Translations under genes and position numbers: made by a program | Part shown: positions 45,901 to 56,599 of the stretch, one piece after another | How positions within the stretch are numbered: the first letter of the stretch is position 1 | Layout of the letters: each line of letters opens with the position of its first letter | The notes under the pieces: model-generated | The model's database searches: none | The model's input: the letters and a program-made list of their open reading frames with translations, nothing else | What the model was told of the DNA's origin: nothing | NCBI GenBank assembly: GCA_032622095.1 | Contig: CP136067.1 | Span: forward strand, 622,001 to 686,000 | Length of the DNA: 64,000 nt | Reading direction: 5' to 3' | Source of the DNA: Siphonodentalium dalli | Taxonomy: Eukaryota > Mollusca > Scaphopoda > Gadilida > Siphonodentaliidae

Positions 45901-47600
45901 TAATATATACCTACTGGTAAGGGGTCATATGTATATCTATTACACACCCAAATAATATATACCAACCGGTAAGATGTCATATGTATATCTATTACACATC
46001 CAAATAACATACCTACTGGTAAGGTGTCATATGTATATCTATTACACACCCAAATAATATATACCGACCAGTAAGGTGTCATGTGCATATCTATTACACA
46101 CCTAAATAATATATACATACTGAGAAGGTGTCATACGTATATCTATTACACACCCAAATAATATATACATACTGAGAAGGTGTCATATGTATATATATTA
46201 CACACCCAAATACCATACATACTGGTAAGGTATCATATGTATATCTATTACACACCCAAATAATATATACCAACTGGTAAGGTGTCATATGTATATCTAT
46301 TACACACCCAAATACCATACCTACTGGTAAGGTGTCATATGTATATCTATTACATACCCAAATACCATACCTACTGGTAAGGTGTCATATGCATTATCTA
46401 TTACACACCCAAATACCATACCTACTGGTAAGGTGTCATATGCATTATCTATTACACACCCAAATACCATACCTACCAGTAAGGTGTCATATGTATATCT
46501 ATTACACACCCAAATAATATATACCTACGGGTAAGGTGTCATATGCATATCTATTACACTCCCAAATACCATACCTACTGGTAAGGTGTCATATGCATAT
46601 CTATTACACTCCCAAATACCATACCTACTGGTAAGGTGTCATGTGTATATCTATTACACACCCAAATAATATATACCGACCAGTAAGGTGTCATGTGCAT
46701 ATCTATTACACACCTAAATAACATACCTACTGATAAGGTGTCATATGTATATCTATTACACACCCAAATAATACATACCTACTGGTAAGGTGTCATATGT
46801 ATATCTATTACACACCCAAATAATACATACCTACTGGTAAGGTGTCATATGTATATCTATTACACACCCAAATAATAAATACCTACTGGTAAGGTGTCAT
46901 ATGTATATCTATTACACACCCAAATACCATACCTACTGGTAAGATGTCATATGTATATCTATTACACTCCCAAATAATACATACCTACTGGTAAGGTGTC
47001 ATATGTATATCTATTACACACCCAAATAATAAATACCTACTGGTAAGGTGTCATATGTATATCTATTACACTCCCAAATAATATATACCTACTGGTAAGG
47101 TGTCATATGTATATCTATTACACACCCAAATAATACATACCTACTGGTAAGGTGTCATATGTATATCTATTACACACCCAAATACCATATAAAGACCCAC
47201 TGCATATCTATTACACACCCAAATAACATACCTTCTGGTAAGGTGTCATATCTATATCTATTACACACCCAAATAATACATACCTACTGGTAAGGTGTCA
47301 TATGTATATCTATTACACACCCAAATACCATACCTACTGGTAAGGGGTCATATGTATATCTATTACACTCCCAAATAACTTACCTGCTGGTAAGGTGCCA
47401 TATGTATATCTATTACACTCCCAAATAACATAGCTGCTGGTAAGGTGTTATATGCATATCTATTACACACCCAAATAACATAGCTGCTGGTAAGGTGTTA
47501 TATGCATATCTATTACACACCCAAATAACATACCTGCTGGTAAGGTGTTATATGCATATCTATTACACACCCAAATAACATACCTGCTGCTAAGGTGTCA
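42955..47600 (+). repeat. About 90 units, each with a donor-like site, from exon 13 donor
   Basis: The array starts exactly at the donor: the real site reads ACAG|GTAAGATTTCATATG and each unit reads CTG|GTAAGGTGTCATATG, then tatatctattacacacccaa and ataccatacctactg. Periods are 50 and 52 bp. Most units keep GTAAG. Variant blocks repeat at larger scale: the marker ataccgaccagtaagatg is at about 44.12 and 44.94 kb, a higher-order unit of roughly 0.8 kb. A decoy at the first unit would add 50 bases and shift frame. Confidence 0.92.
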
Positions 47601-47687
47601 TATATCCTTCCGTTTATTACACACTAAGATATCCCATCCCCAGAAAAATACCAACCGTTTTATTTTAGGGTCGAAGAGAGTCACTTT

Positions 47688-48190
47688 AATCTTGATGTTT
47701 CTGTCTTCAGCTTTGACATTATGCATGGTTAAAGGTACTCAATCCGATCAGAGGGTCCCCATCTCAACAGATTCCAACAACAACAATCCGATCAGAGGGT
47801 CCTATATTACTATTTCTTTGGGTTTGGGGGTAAAAAATATTTGACCCGAGTCGAGGAACCCATAAATTTTTATTTTCTAGAGATGAGTACTAATAATTGA
47901 CCTTAACTTAGTAATCTGCTCGAGATGTGTACACCAAAACACTATTCAAACAGACAAGGATGGATAACTCTAAAATGAATTGTTAATAATAACGCAATTT
48001 TGACTGTGTTCTGGGACAGAAAGAATAGAAATAACGAAACTTCAAATACCGATATCTGATCACCCTGAGCGTTGATTGGTAGGTTCCTCGACTCGAATCA
48101 ATTATTTTTTACCCCCAAAGCCGAAGAAATAGTATTATAGGACCCTCTGATCGGATTGAGTACCTTTAAGGATGCGACAAGTGGTCAAAG
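47688..48190 (+). pseudogene. Decoy copy of exon 14 start, split by a TTAA element
   Basis: cttgatgtttctgtcttcag (AG at 47709-47710) and ctttgacattatgcatggttaa copy the true junction cttgatgtttctctcttcag|cattgacatcctgcgtggttaa. After the inserted element (47733-48165) the copy resumes as ttaaggatgcgacaagtggtca, against ttaagaatgtgacatgtaatca in the exon. The duplication therefore predates the insertion, and the original unit was about 175 bp. Confidence 0.88.
47733..48165. mobile_element. TTAA-flanked inverted-repeat element (433 bp)
   Basis: TTAA at 47729-47732 and 48166-48169. Inverted ends AGGTACTCAATCCGATCAGA and the matching tctgatcggattgagtacct extend to about 28 bases. A second internal pair (tttgggtttgggggtaaaaa and ttttttacccccaaagccga) lies deeper. 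Non-coding. One end also occurs at 30844. Confidence 0.82.
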
Positions 48191-48202
48191 CTGTTATACT
48201 GT

Positions 48203-48293
48203 AACACTCCCACTGAGAGCCCCACAGATCCCTGAGCAGACGACATTCAGCAGTGCATCATTCTGTCTGTGTGAGGTGCCCTAAGGGATGTAA
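48203..48293 (+). repeat. Family B hairpin MITE
   Basis: cactgagagccccacagatc, core gagcagacgacattcagcag, end gtgtgaggtgccctaaggga. It lies inside the duplicated unit between decoy and true exon 14. Confidence 0.75.
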
Positions 48294-48321
48294 TCTTTAA
48301 TCTTGATGTTTCTCTCTTCAG

Positions 48322-48444
48322 CATTGACATCCTGCGTGGTTAAGAATGTGACATGTAATCAGAACTGCCGCGTGGACGGAGCGGACGAGATCTGTTTCTG
48401 TAACTCTGGCTTCAGCCTTGACATAGATAATGTCACATGCTCCG
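48322..48444 (+). CDS. EGF exon 14, non-calcium type (residues 642-682)
   Basis: Acceptor tttctctcttcag, donor TCCG|GTAAGT, 123 bases, phase 1-1. A six-cysteine EGF without a calcium motif (x-LTSC start), with NVTC, ICFCNSGFSL and a final NVTC. It shares its slot and signature with the exons at 6714 and 30009. Two sequons (both NVT). Confidence 0.9.
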
Positions 48445-48709
48445 GTAAGTTATTTTATACCCCATGCCCCACAGAAACCCCCCGCATTCCCCAGCCCTTT
48501 TACCTCCCAAACCCCCCGCATTCCCCACCCCTTTTACCCCCCAACCCCCCACCCGCGACTTTACACATGGGGGTGGGGGAGTTTACAAGATAACCAGTAT
48601 ATCAGACTTAATGATCGAGTTCATTACACAATAATGCTAGTGTTCTCCCAGATTGGTAAGTGACTTGCCAACCTGCAGCAAGGAAAAACAAAAACATGTT
48701 ACACAAATA

Positions 48710-48825
48710 TAGTAATGCCCTAAATAATCAACTCCTTAACCACAGCAGAATTATGGTAATTTTCAGGATTTAGTCAGAAATATGGCTTGTTGCATTCATC
48801 GGAAAGCTCTCAGTCAGATTTTTCA
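48710..48825 (+). repeat. Left half of a family C hairpin
   Basis: agtaatgccctaaataatca to atcggaaagctctcagt; the right arm is missing. A purine/pyrimidine-rich tract (ccccgcattccccacccctt) lies upstream at 48460-48590. Confidence 0.8.
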
Positions 48826-49099
48826 ACATTTCAAACTGTGTAACGTATGTAGATTTTGAAGATTTTTACCAAAGTTATGAGGTTAACCTCCCAATGTTAC
48901 TTCGTTTACTCACGCATAAATTTATAAAAACAATATTTTAGTTAACTTTTGTGAATTGTGATCGTGATGGCACAAGAATTTGTCAAGGTCTGTTTGTGGG
49001 ATATTTGCAGGTAAAATGTTTCTGCGTATTAGTAGCAAAATTTATTAGATCCGCCATTGTTGTCTTTTGTTGCTATAAACCAATGTTTTATTGTTACAG

Positions 49100-49219
49100 A
49101 CGATAATGAATGCCTAAGGAACGTGTGTATTCAGGCCTGTAGTGATACTCCATCTGGCTCGTACACATGTGCATGTAATGATGGTAACTCACTACAGTCT
49201 GACAGGACCTCGTGTCTCC
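49100..49219 (+). CDS. EGF exon 15, calcium-binding type (residues 683-722)
   Basis: Acceptor tttattgttacag, donor CTCC|GTAAGT, 120 bases, phase 1-1. One EGF starting DNEC with six cysteines. CSDTPSGSYTCAC has one extra residue against the hydroxylation consensus. The NDGNSL turn replaces GY, as in the exon at 31730. Last exon of module 3. No junction duplication. Confidence 0.92.
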
Positions 49220-49879
49220 GTAAGTATTAATTGTCAGCATCTTTTTTTTTTTTTTTTTACTTTTTTATTGATAAAGAAGAATAATAACAGAGGAAGAGAC
49301 AAAATACATTCACGCATTCATGAGGCCCCCACCCCCCAAATACATTCACGCATTCATGAGGCCCCCACCCCCCATGGAATACGGCGTACGGAAAGGGGGG
49401 TGGGGGCCTCATTCACGCTCTCAGTCCAAGACATGGAAGAGCGAAACTCCTGGCCTACTTTCTTACATGGGACATGCAATTAGACAATTTTTAAAGGCAC
49501 ACAATGTTTTCGGACAATTTTAATAATCACCTTTCAACTTAAAATCAAGACCAATACTAACTACTACCTTGATATATTTTTGCCCGAAATGGACTTTCTT
49601 TAGCTACAGCAATTGTGATAACAAAAATACATTAATTTTTTGTCTTAGAATAACTTTAAATTTCCCTATTAACCGGCTAAAGTGGTCGATGGTGACTAAT
49701 ATTTAAGGTTTGCAGATTCAATGTTCCAAATGATATGTGCAGCTTTAATTGATTTAAGTTCTGAATTTAACATAAACAGAATAATTAGTAAATTTAACCA
49801 TATTGAGACCGTATTGTAAATATTGCATCTTAGCTGCTATACCGAAAAGGATTAATATGGCAACTGATGAGGGAGTCAT
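49220..49879 (+). other. Intron with poly-T and a short inverted repeat
   Basis: A T run at 49241-49258; cattcacgcattcatgaggc followed by ccccaccccc occurs twice (49309-49372), and its inverse gggggtgggggcctcattcac is at 49396-49417. No exon. Confidence 0.5.
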
Positions 49880-50300
49880 AGCAACGTTCTCTTGTGTCAT
49901 TATAAATCAAGTGCTAGCAACGTTCTCTTGTGTCATTATAAATCAAGTGCTATCAACGTTCTCTTGTGTCATCATAAATCAAGTGCTATCAACGTTCTCT
50001 TGTGTCATTATAAATCAAGTGCTAGCAACGTTCTCTTGTGTCATCATAAATCAAGTGCTATCAACATTCTCTTGTGTCATCATAAATCAAGTGCTATCAA
50101 CGTTCTCTTGTGTCATTATAAATCAAGTGCTAGCAACGTTCTCTTGTGTCATTATAAATCAAGTGCTAGCAACGTTCTCTTGTGTCATCATAAATCAAGT
50201 GCTATCAACGTTCTCTTGTGTCATTATAAATCAAGTGCTATCAACGTTCTCTTGTGTCATTATAAATCAAGTGCTCGCAACGTTCTCTTGTGTCATTTCG
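49880..50300 (+). repeat. 39-bp tandem array
   Basis: Eleven units of aacgttctcttgtgtcatta plus taaatcaagtgctatc. Because 39 is a multiple of three, two frames stay open (185 and 139 codons), but the peptides are simple repeats and no splice sites frame them. Confidence 0.9.
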
Positions 50301-50318
50301 ACCTTTCCTAAAATATGG

Positions 50319-50490
50319 GAACCAAGCCTTGAAATAGGGTGTCTGTCATTTGCAGAATGAGGTCCCCAGAGGGTGAATTTAGTGATGCTACCCCGCATAG
50401 CGGGCTAGCATCACCAAATTCACCCTCTGGTGACCTCATTCTGCTTACAACTCACATTCTGCAAATGACAGGCACCTTATTTCAAGGCTT
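50319..50490 (+). repeat. Family A element with extended inverted ends
   Basis: The hairpin (50352-50444) is enclosed by a further inverted pair: gggaaccaagccttgaaata and tttcaaggcttaatgggaac. This suggests a full-length family A element of about 170 bp, of which most other copies keep only the core. Confidence 0.8.
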
Positions 50491-50998
50491 AATGGGAACC
50501 TTTTTTTAACAGTTAAAAATTGTCTATTCTTGGATATTTAACTTTACTTTATGTACATTCCAAATCTCTTTTCCAAATTTCTGTAAACCGCTCCGGGATC
50601 ATGCCTCACAAATTTTATCATGATGGACGAGGAAACCATTACCTGTACAAATTGTGCACCAGAACCATAAAATATGTTTTGCAGCTACCTTCTTCCATTA
50701 CGATACGCATGCACCTAATTTATACATGTGACATATCATGTGAAATATTATCCATTTTACTATCTTGTATTACTTTGTTGACTTGTAAATAGCCGAGAGT
50801 TCGCTCTTGGTTACCAGTCGACCCTTCATACTAGTTTTTTCCTGCTGGTCTTGGGGGGGGGGGGGGGGCCCAGTGTGGTTTCTGTGCACCCAGTTTTAAG
50901 TTATTATGTCTGACATCACCCTTGCCTTGTCTGGCATAGACCATAAAACACTAAAGTCTGATGGGACCTTGTGATCCTTAAGTATTAGCATCCCAGAA
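50491..50998 (+). other. Unassigned intron with a poly-G run
   Basis: A G run at 50853-50868. No exon or repeat recognised. Confidence 0.4.
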
Positions 50999-51222
50999 CC
51001 CATAGAGAGCCCCACATAGAGTGGAGCAGACAACACTCTGTAGTACATGCTTCCATCTGTGTGGGGCTCCCTGTGGGATGTGTGCACCATATTCTCAGGC
51101 CTGGTCATTGTCCCATTTGTAACTTACAGTAATATGACACCAGAACACATAGAGAGCCCCACATAGAGTGGAGCAGACGACACTCTGTAGTGCATGCTTC
51201 CATCTGTGTGGGGCTCCCTGTG
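50999..51222 (+). repeat. Two family B hairpins in tandem
   Basis: Copies at 50999-51080 and 51139-51222, both with cccacatagagtggagcaga and a gtgtggggctccctgtggga end. The spacer holds ttgtcccatttgtaacttac, which recurs with B copies at 62.1-62.5 kb. Confidence 0.8.
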
Positions 51223-51268
51223 GGATGTGTGCATGTGTATCCACGCCGGAGAATATGATGCCAGACAT

Positions 51269-51484
51269 ACAGTAATTCCCTAAATAATTGACTCCTTAAC
51301 CACAGCAGAATCATTGATAAGTTTTCAGGATTTAGTCAAAAATGTGGCTTGTTGCCATTCATAGGAAAGCTCTCACTAAGAGCTTTCCAATGAATGGCAA
51401 AAAGCCATATTTTCGACTAAATCCTGAAAAATTACCCATAATTCTGCTGTGGTGAAGGAGTCGATTATTTATGGCATTACTGTA
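51269..51484 (+). repeat. Family C long hairpin
   Basis: Complete: acagtaattccctaaataat to gattatttatggcattactg, apex agctctcactaagagct. The TTAA is present in the left arm (actccTTAAccacag) but mutated to TGAA in the right arm. Confidence 0.88.
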
Positions 51485-51545
51485 TTAGCCTCTTTAAGTT
51501 ATATATTCAGAGCCCTTCATAATATTTACCTGGCCACACTCCCAG

Positions 51546-51662
51546 GCAGAATGAGGTTCCCAGAGGGTGAATTTGGTGATGCTAGCCCTCTATGTGGGGT
51601 AGCATCACTAAATTCACCCTCTGGGGACCTCATTCTGCAAATGACAGACACCCTATTTCAAG
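51546..51662 (+). repeat. Family A hairpin MITE
   Basis: ggcagaatgaggttcccaga to acctcattctgc with the downstream flank aaatgacagacaccctattt. Confidence 0.85.
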
Positions 51663-52150
51663 GCTTGATTAATAGCTAGTGATGGTTGGCTCTAACATGT
51701 GTGAATTAAATACTTTTCTGACTACAAAACAAATTCTTACACAGCATGTTTATAATATACATTAATCTATCCAAACCGTGGAAAATTCTCTATGAGGTGT
51801 CGATTAAATTAATCTAAGACAGAGACCTGTCAGTTATGTAACATGCGGCATGGTGGGATATTAATAAATTGATAGAGATCTGCGATGCATATGACAGCAA
51901 ATAATTGGGATTTAAACCGAATCAATCATGAAAAATAAAGAATTTCCATATTTTAGAATAAAAACGTAAACGTCACGTATATTCGATACATGTAAAATAT
52001 GTGAAATCTCCATATCTGTAAACGACACTTTTCGTCCAGTGATGGCCTTACCACTTTATCAACTGTGATAGCAAATTTGGTCCAGACGTGTGGCGCCATC
52101 GATAAGGCATATGTACATGTACCTATAAACATTTATTTTCTTTTTTATAG
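51663..52150 (+). other. Unremarkable intron before exon 16
   Basis: Unique AT-rich sequence ending in the acceptor tttattttcttttttatag. Confidence 0.5.
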
Positions 52151-52417
52151 CTTGTGATGCCAACAAATGGGGTCCTAACTGCGCAAACGACTGTATATGT
52201 GTGATGGAGAACACACAGACATGTGGCGGAACCGATGGGGTGTGTACCTGTAAATCGGGCTGGGAAGGAACAGACTGCAGTAATGATACCAAAGAGTGTC
52301 TCACTGCGAATTGTCAGAACAACTCTGATTGCGTGGAATCGCCGGGAAGCTACGCATGTGTCTGTAAACCAGGATACATAGAACTCAACGATCCAACGAA
52401 TGGTATTTCTTGTGAAG
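52151..52417 (+). CDS. EGF exon 16, eight-Cys EGF plus cbEGF-like (residues 723-811)
   Basis: Acceptor tattttcttttttatag, donor GAAG|GTGAGA, 267 bases, phase 1-1. First module CDANKWGPNC with eight cysteines and CTCKSGWEGTDC. Second module starts TKEC with six cysteines; CVESPGSYACVC has Glu where the hydroxylation consensus needs Asp/Asn, and the ligand start is poor, so calcium binding is doubtful. It is the start of a fourth module whose one-EGF exons are absent: the next exon is another long exon. No junction duplication. Confidence 0.93.
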
Positions 52418-52468
52418 GTGAGAATATATGTTAAAAGGGCTAAAGGTCAAGTCTGAGTTTAGTGTGTA

Positions 52469-52780
52469 TAACCCATAGAGAGCCCCACATAGACTGGAGC
52501 AGATGACACTCCGTAGTGCATGCTTCCATCTGTGTGAGGCTCCATGTGGGTTAAACATTAACATTATCAGTGAGGTTTGAGATGGATGTCTTACATTACT
52601 GACCGAGCCTGAGTTTAGTGTGTATAACCCATATAGAGCCCCACATAGACTGGAGCAGATGATACTCTGTAGTGCATGCTTCCATCTGTGTGAGGCTCCA
52701 TGTGGGTTAAACATTAACATTATCAGTGAGGTTTGAGATGGATGTCTTACATTACTGACCAAGCCTGAGTTTAGTGTGCC
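52469..52780 (+). repeat. Two-copy tandem repeat with family B hairpins
   Basis: The unit of about 157 bp (gagtttagtgtgtataaccc, a B hairpin, aacattaacattatcagtga, ggtttgagatggatgtctta) occurs twice with few differences. Confidence 0.85.
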
Positions 52781-52788
52781 TATCATTT

Positions 52789-53690
52789 GCAGAATGAGGT
52801 CCCCAGAGGGTGATTTAGTGATGATATCCAGCATAGCGGGATAGCATCACTACATTCACCCTCTGAGGACCTTATTCTGCCTAGGCCTCATCTTCGCTGG
52901 AATGTGTCTTTATTATCAAATTTGTATATAAACTTTTTCACTTAGATTCTATTTCTTTTTTAGTTTCTTTCTCAGACACATTGCATAATTGAGGTTCCCA
53001 ATGGGTGTACATCACAATATTCACCATTAGGGATCTTCAATCTGAGTCTATGTCTCCCATAGCAGATGAGGCCATGCAGAATGAGGTCCCCAGAGGGTGA
53101 ATTTGGTGATGCTAGCCCACTATGCATGATAGCATCACTAAATTCACCGTCTGGGGACCTCATTCTGCAAATGACAGGCACACTAAACTCAGGCACACTA
53201 AACTCAGGCTTCGATGTGGGTTCAGGCCTTGAAATATGTGTTCGTCATTTGCAGAATGAGGTTCCCAGAGGGTGAATTTAGCATCACCAAATTCACCCTC
53301 TGGGAACCTCATTCTGCTTAGACCCTCAACTTATATGGTAGTCCTAGGATCAGATTGAAGTTCCCCAGTTGAATTTGGTGATGTTCACCCATTGGGCACC
53401 TCGATTATGCATTTTATCTTCCGCAAATTAGGGGATATAGAAACTTCCCCGAATGGAAAACATAACTAAAAACAATGTTAATTTGTTACTATAGATACTT
53501 CCCAGAAGATGAGGCCTAAGCAGAATGAGGTCCCCAGAGGGTGAATTTGGAGATGCTAGCCCACTGCGGGATAGCATCACTAAATTCACCCTCTGGGGAC
53601 CTCATTCTGCAAATGTCAGACACGCTATTTGCAGACTTGAGGGTCTCCAAATTCATCCTCTGGGGACCTCATTCTGCTGAGGCCTCAGGA
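52789..53690 (+). repeat. Cluster of family A and A2 hairpins
   Basis: Family A copies at 52789-52880, 53076-53168, 53251-53317 (apex deleted) and 53520-53610. A2 copies at about 52983-53062 (forward) and 53345-53414 (inverse). A right-half A copy ends near 53681. The 53340-53530 block is an inverted version of 1740-1940 in part (gaagatgaggcctaagcaga), so the larger composite repeat moves as a unit. Confidence 0.75.
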
Positions 53691-54898
53691 TACCTAGGAT
53701 CAGAATGAGTTCCCCAAGAGGGTGAGTTTAGTGATCCTTGCCCACTGTGCTGGGTAGAGATGGGCGGTTGTGAAAATTTGCCTCGGTTTCGGTTTCGGTT
53801 GTGGAAAAAGAGTTGAGTCTCGGTTTCGGTTTCGGTTTTTATTAATAAAAATTACGAATGTGAACAAAATCTAATTATGCTTCATCATATTACAAAGAAA
53901 ACACACCAATTGTATCACCATAACTTGTGAGGTACATGTCCTTTTATAATATTAAATTATGTATCATATTGTTACTATTACATGTATATTGTTAATGTCC
54001 ATGTCGAGTGGCAGTGCTAGAATGCAAGTGAGTCTGTGTATTGTGTATGACTGCAATTCAGCATCATATGATCATAAGTGTGAAATAATATAATGATCAT
54101 TTATATTGGCATAAAACTAATGTGTGTGACTAGATATATGTGTATAGTTATGATTTGAAAAATAAAATAAACAACAAAATGAAAATAAAACATGACTAGA
54201 ATCTCTCAATCACATTATCTGGCTATATGCCTATTACCATATTTAGGGAACATAATATTGTACACACTATACAGTATACATGCATCCAATACAAGTCACC
54301 TGAATGAGTGCTATTTCTCAACAGTTTACCGACAAACGGTATAATTCATTCCGGCTCCGATTCCGGCATAACATTTTTAATCAACTGCGCACAAATATAT
54401 TTGATGATTTAACATCCAAACAGTGATAAAAACTAATAGGGAATGCGGGGTAACAATCATTAATACCTTTTGATATCGTATCCTCGTTATCAAATTCACC
54501 TTTCAGAGTATTTGTACGGCCTTAATGATTAAAATAACATGAGAAATAAACTGACTTGTGTTTACTATGGCGAAAATAGGTGTACACGGAAGCAACGTAA
54601 TTAATTCGTCGCGCGATTTCACCATGCGAACTCCTTTCTGCATATATTACAGGCGGCACACTAAGATTTCTTATCTTTCTTTGAAAAATATTTCCACACA
54701 GGACTCGTTTGTTCGTCGTGTTCTGCCATGATTACAGGAAGTTGTGACAACCGAAACTACGGGTTTTCCCAACTTACCACGGTTGTCATTTCCGGTTTTT
54801 CCCGACAACCGAAACCGAACTGATTCCACGGTTAACCGCCCATCTCTAGTGCTGGGTAGCGTCATTAAATTCACCCTCTGGGGACCTCATTCTGCAAA
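53690..54898 (+). repeat. Family A hairpin split at its apex by a hAT element
   Basis: Left arm 53701-53754 (cagaatgagttccccaagag to cactgtgctggg), right arm 54857-54898 (tagcgtcattaaattcaccc to attctgc). The insertion point is the loop. Confidence 0.85.
53755..54848. mobile_element. Non-autonomous hAT-like element (1.09 kb)
   Basis: 8-bp duplication GTGCTGGG (53747-53754 and 54849-54856). Perfect inverted ends TAGAGATGGGCGGTT and AACCGCCCATCTCTA. Subterminal tcggtttcggtttcgg at the left and aaccgaaac at the right. No transposase frame recognised. Confidence 0.9.
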
Positions 54899-54978
54899 TG
54901 ACAGACACGCTATTTGCAGGCTTGAGCGTCACCAAATTCATCCTCTGGGAACCTCATTCTGCTGAGGCCTCGGGATAC

Positions 54979-55084
54979 CTAGGATCAGAATGAGGTCCCA
55001 AGAGGGTGAGTTTAGTGATCCTTGCCCACTGTGTGGGGTAGCGTCACTAAATTCATTCTCTGGGGACCTCATTCTGCAAATGAC
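54979..55084 (+). repeat. Family A hairpin MITE
   Basis: cctaggatcagaatgaggtc to ggggacctcattctgc, apex ttgcccactgtgtgggg. ctgaggcctcgggatacctaggatcag precedes it; a near copy precedes the split hairpin at 53690. Confidence 0.8.
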
Positions 55085-55209
55085 AGAACACTATATTAAG
55101 CTTGGAGTAGATTCACATATATTTACATAAAAGTCTCTAACATGGATTAACTTTGTGTATATTTTCCTCATTAACCCTTTTATATCTTGAGGAGTCCATC
55201 ATAGTTTAA

Positions 55210-55430
55210 CCCTTTGAGTGCCAGGGGCCGATCTCATCAGCCCTAAACCTACAAAATAAGTCTGTTAAAGAATATAAGAATAAATTATTAAAATTGTAAA
55301 AATAAAAAATTGTTAGGCCAATGCATTCTCTTATATATGCGAGGCGACCTATGGCCAACTCGCATATATAAGAGAATGCATTGGCACAGGGTATATGAGT
55401 TGATACAAAAATCTACCTGGCACTCAAGGG
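55210..55430. mobile_element. CCCTTT-ended element carrying a family D palindrome
   Basis: Left end TTAACCCTTTGAGTGCCAGG, right end CCTGGCACTCAAGGGG: an inverted pair of 16 bases. TTAA is kept only on the left. The interior holds the family D palindrome (ccaatgcattctcttatata to gaatgcattggcaca). Confidence 0.75.
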
Positions 55431-55467
55431 GTCCAATATTGAGATTTCGCATGTCAAAACATTTTTT

Positions 55468-55684
55468 ACAGTAATGCCCAAATTATATGACCCTTTAACC
55501 ACAGCAGAATTACGGGAAACTTTTCAGGATTTAGTCGGAAATATGGATTATTGCCAAATTGCCATTCACCGGAAAGCTCTCACCGAGAGCTTTCTGATGA
55601 ATGGCAACAAGCCATATTTCCTACTAAATCCTGAAAAATTTCCCATAATTCTGTTAGGGGTCGATTATTTAGGACATTACTGTA
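55468..55684 (+). repeat. Family C long hairpin (diverged)
   Basis: acagtaatgcccaaattata to gattatttaggacattactg, with an extra gccaaatt before the apex. Right arm lacks the TTAA (ctgttaggggtcg). Confidence 0.85.
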
Positions 55685-55740
55685 TGTAAACCATTAATGT
55701 ATGTTCTCCTATTCAGTTCTAAAAGTATACATTGAAATGG

Positions 55741-56395
55741 TCTTTTACTTAATTATACCCCCCGCAACAAAGTTATGGGGGGGTATACTGGAATCAGCTT
55801 GTCCGTCTGTCCGTCGTCCGTCCATCCGTCATCCGTCGGTCCGTCGTTCCGTGGACACATATTTGTCCAGAGATTTTCTCAGTCATTTTTTGATCAATTT
55901 TCGTGAAACAGACATCAACCACCATGTGAACCTGTGCACCTGCGATTATGACATCTGTCCGACATTTATTGGTGGAGTTATCCCCCTTTTTCGACTTAGA
56001 ATTTTTTTTGCAACATGCATAATTTTGTCCGAGCTTTTATTCCTACATTTTTAGGTCAATGTTTTTTAATCTTGGTACTGATATTTAGTACCATGGGAAC
56101 CTGTGCACCTGTGATTATGATGTCTGTCCGACTTTTTGTGGTGGAGTTATTCCCCTTTTACGACTTAGAACATATTCGCAACATGCATAATTTTGTCGAA
56201 GCTTTTATTCCTACATTTTTCGGTAATAGGTTTAAGATTAGGGTTAGGGTTGTGCACCTGCAATGGGAACTGTTATTTTATTATTTTAACTAAATGTTTA
56301 CTGACATGTGAAACATCTTAGTATTTTAAAAACATGGGGGGGGGTATCCTTAGTCCCATTGGGACAGTCACACCTCTAGTTGGATGAGTGTTCAG
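55741..56395 (+). repeat. Dispersed repeat with ccccccgcaacaaagttatg start
   Basis: It begins ataccccccgcaacaaagtt and has a gtccgtctgtccgtcgtccg run. It contains two diverged copies of cctgtgcacctgcgattatg, tggtggagttatccccct and tttattcctacatttt, and ends near acatgggggggggtatcc. This type of repeat is familiar from mollusc genomes; class not assigned. Confidence 0.6.
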
Positions 56396-56599
56396 GTAAT
56401 AAAAGCAGACGACAGATCGAAAAACAGATAATACAAGTGCAGAGTGATTCATATGCATTAGCGTTAAAAAGTCTCTAAAATCGATTGACTTTGTGCATAT
56501 TTTCATTATTAAGAACCCACCAACAATGAAATTTTGCATGTCAATACATTTTATATGTAAACATTACATCGATATAGCGCTGAAAATACGTCTTTTGTT

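Noticed and set aside
43971-46763. Open frames of 60-164 codons on the - strand with a [20 protein letters not shown]-type repeat
   Set aside because: They are translations of the 50/52-bp intronic array on the antisense strand; no start context, domain or splice structure supports them.
49803-50360. 185-codon + strand frame of a 13-residue repeat (CVIINQVL...)
   Set aside because: The 39-bp repeat period keeps frames open by arithmetic; two frames are open at once and the flanks are intronic.
56229-56250. ttagggttagggttg, telomere-like
   Set aside because: Only two units, and inside a dispersed repeat; not evidence of an interstitial telomere.
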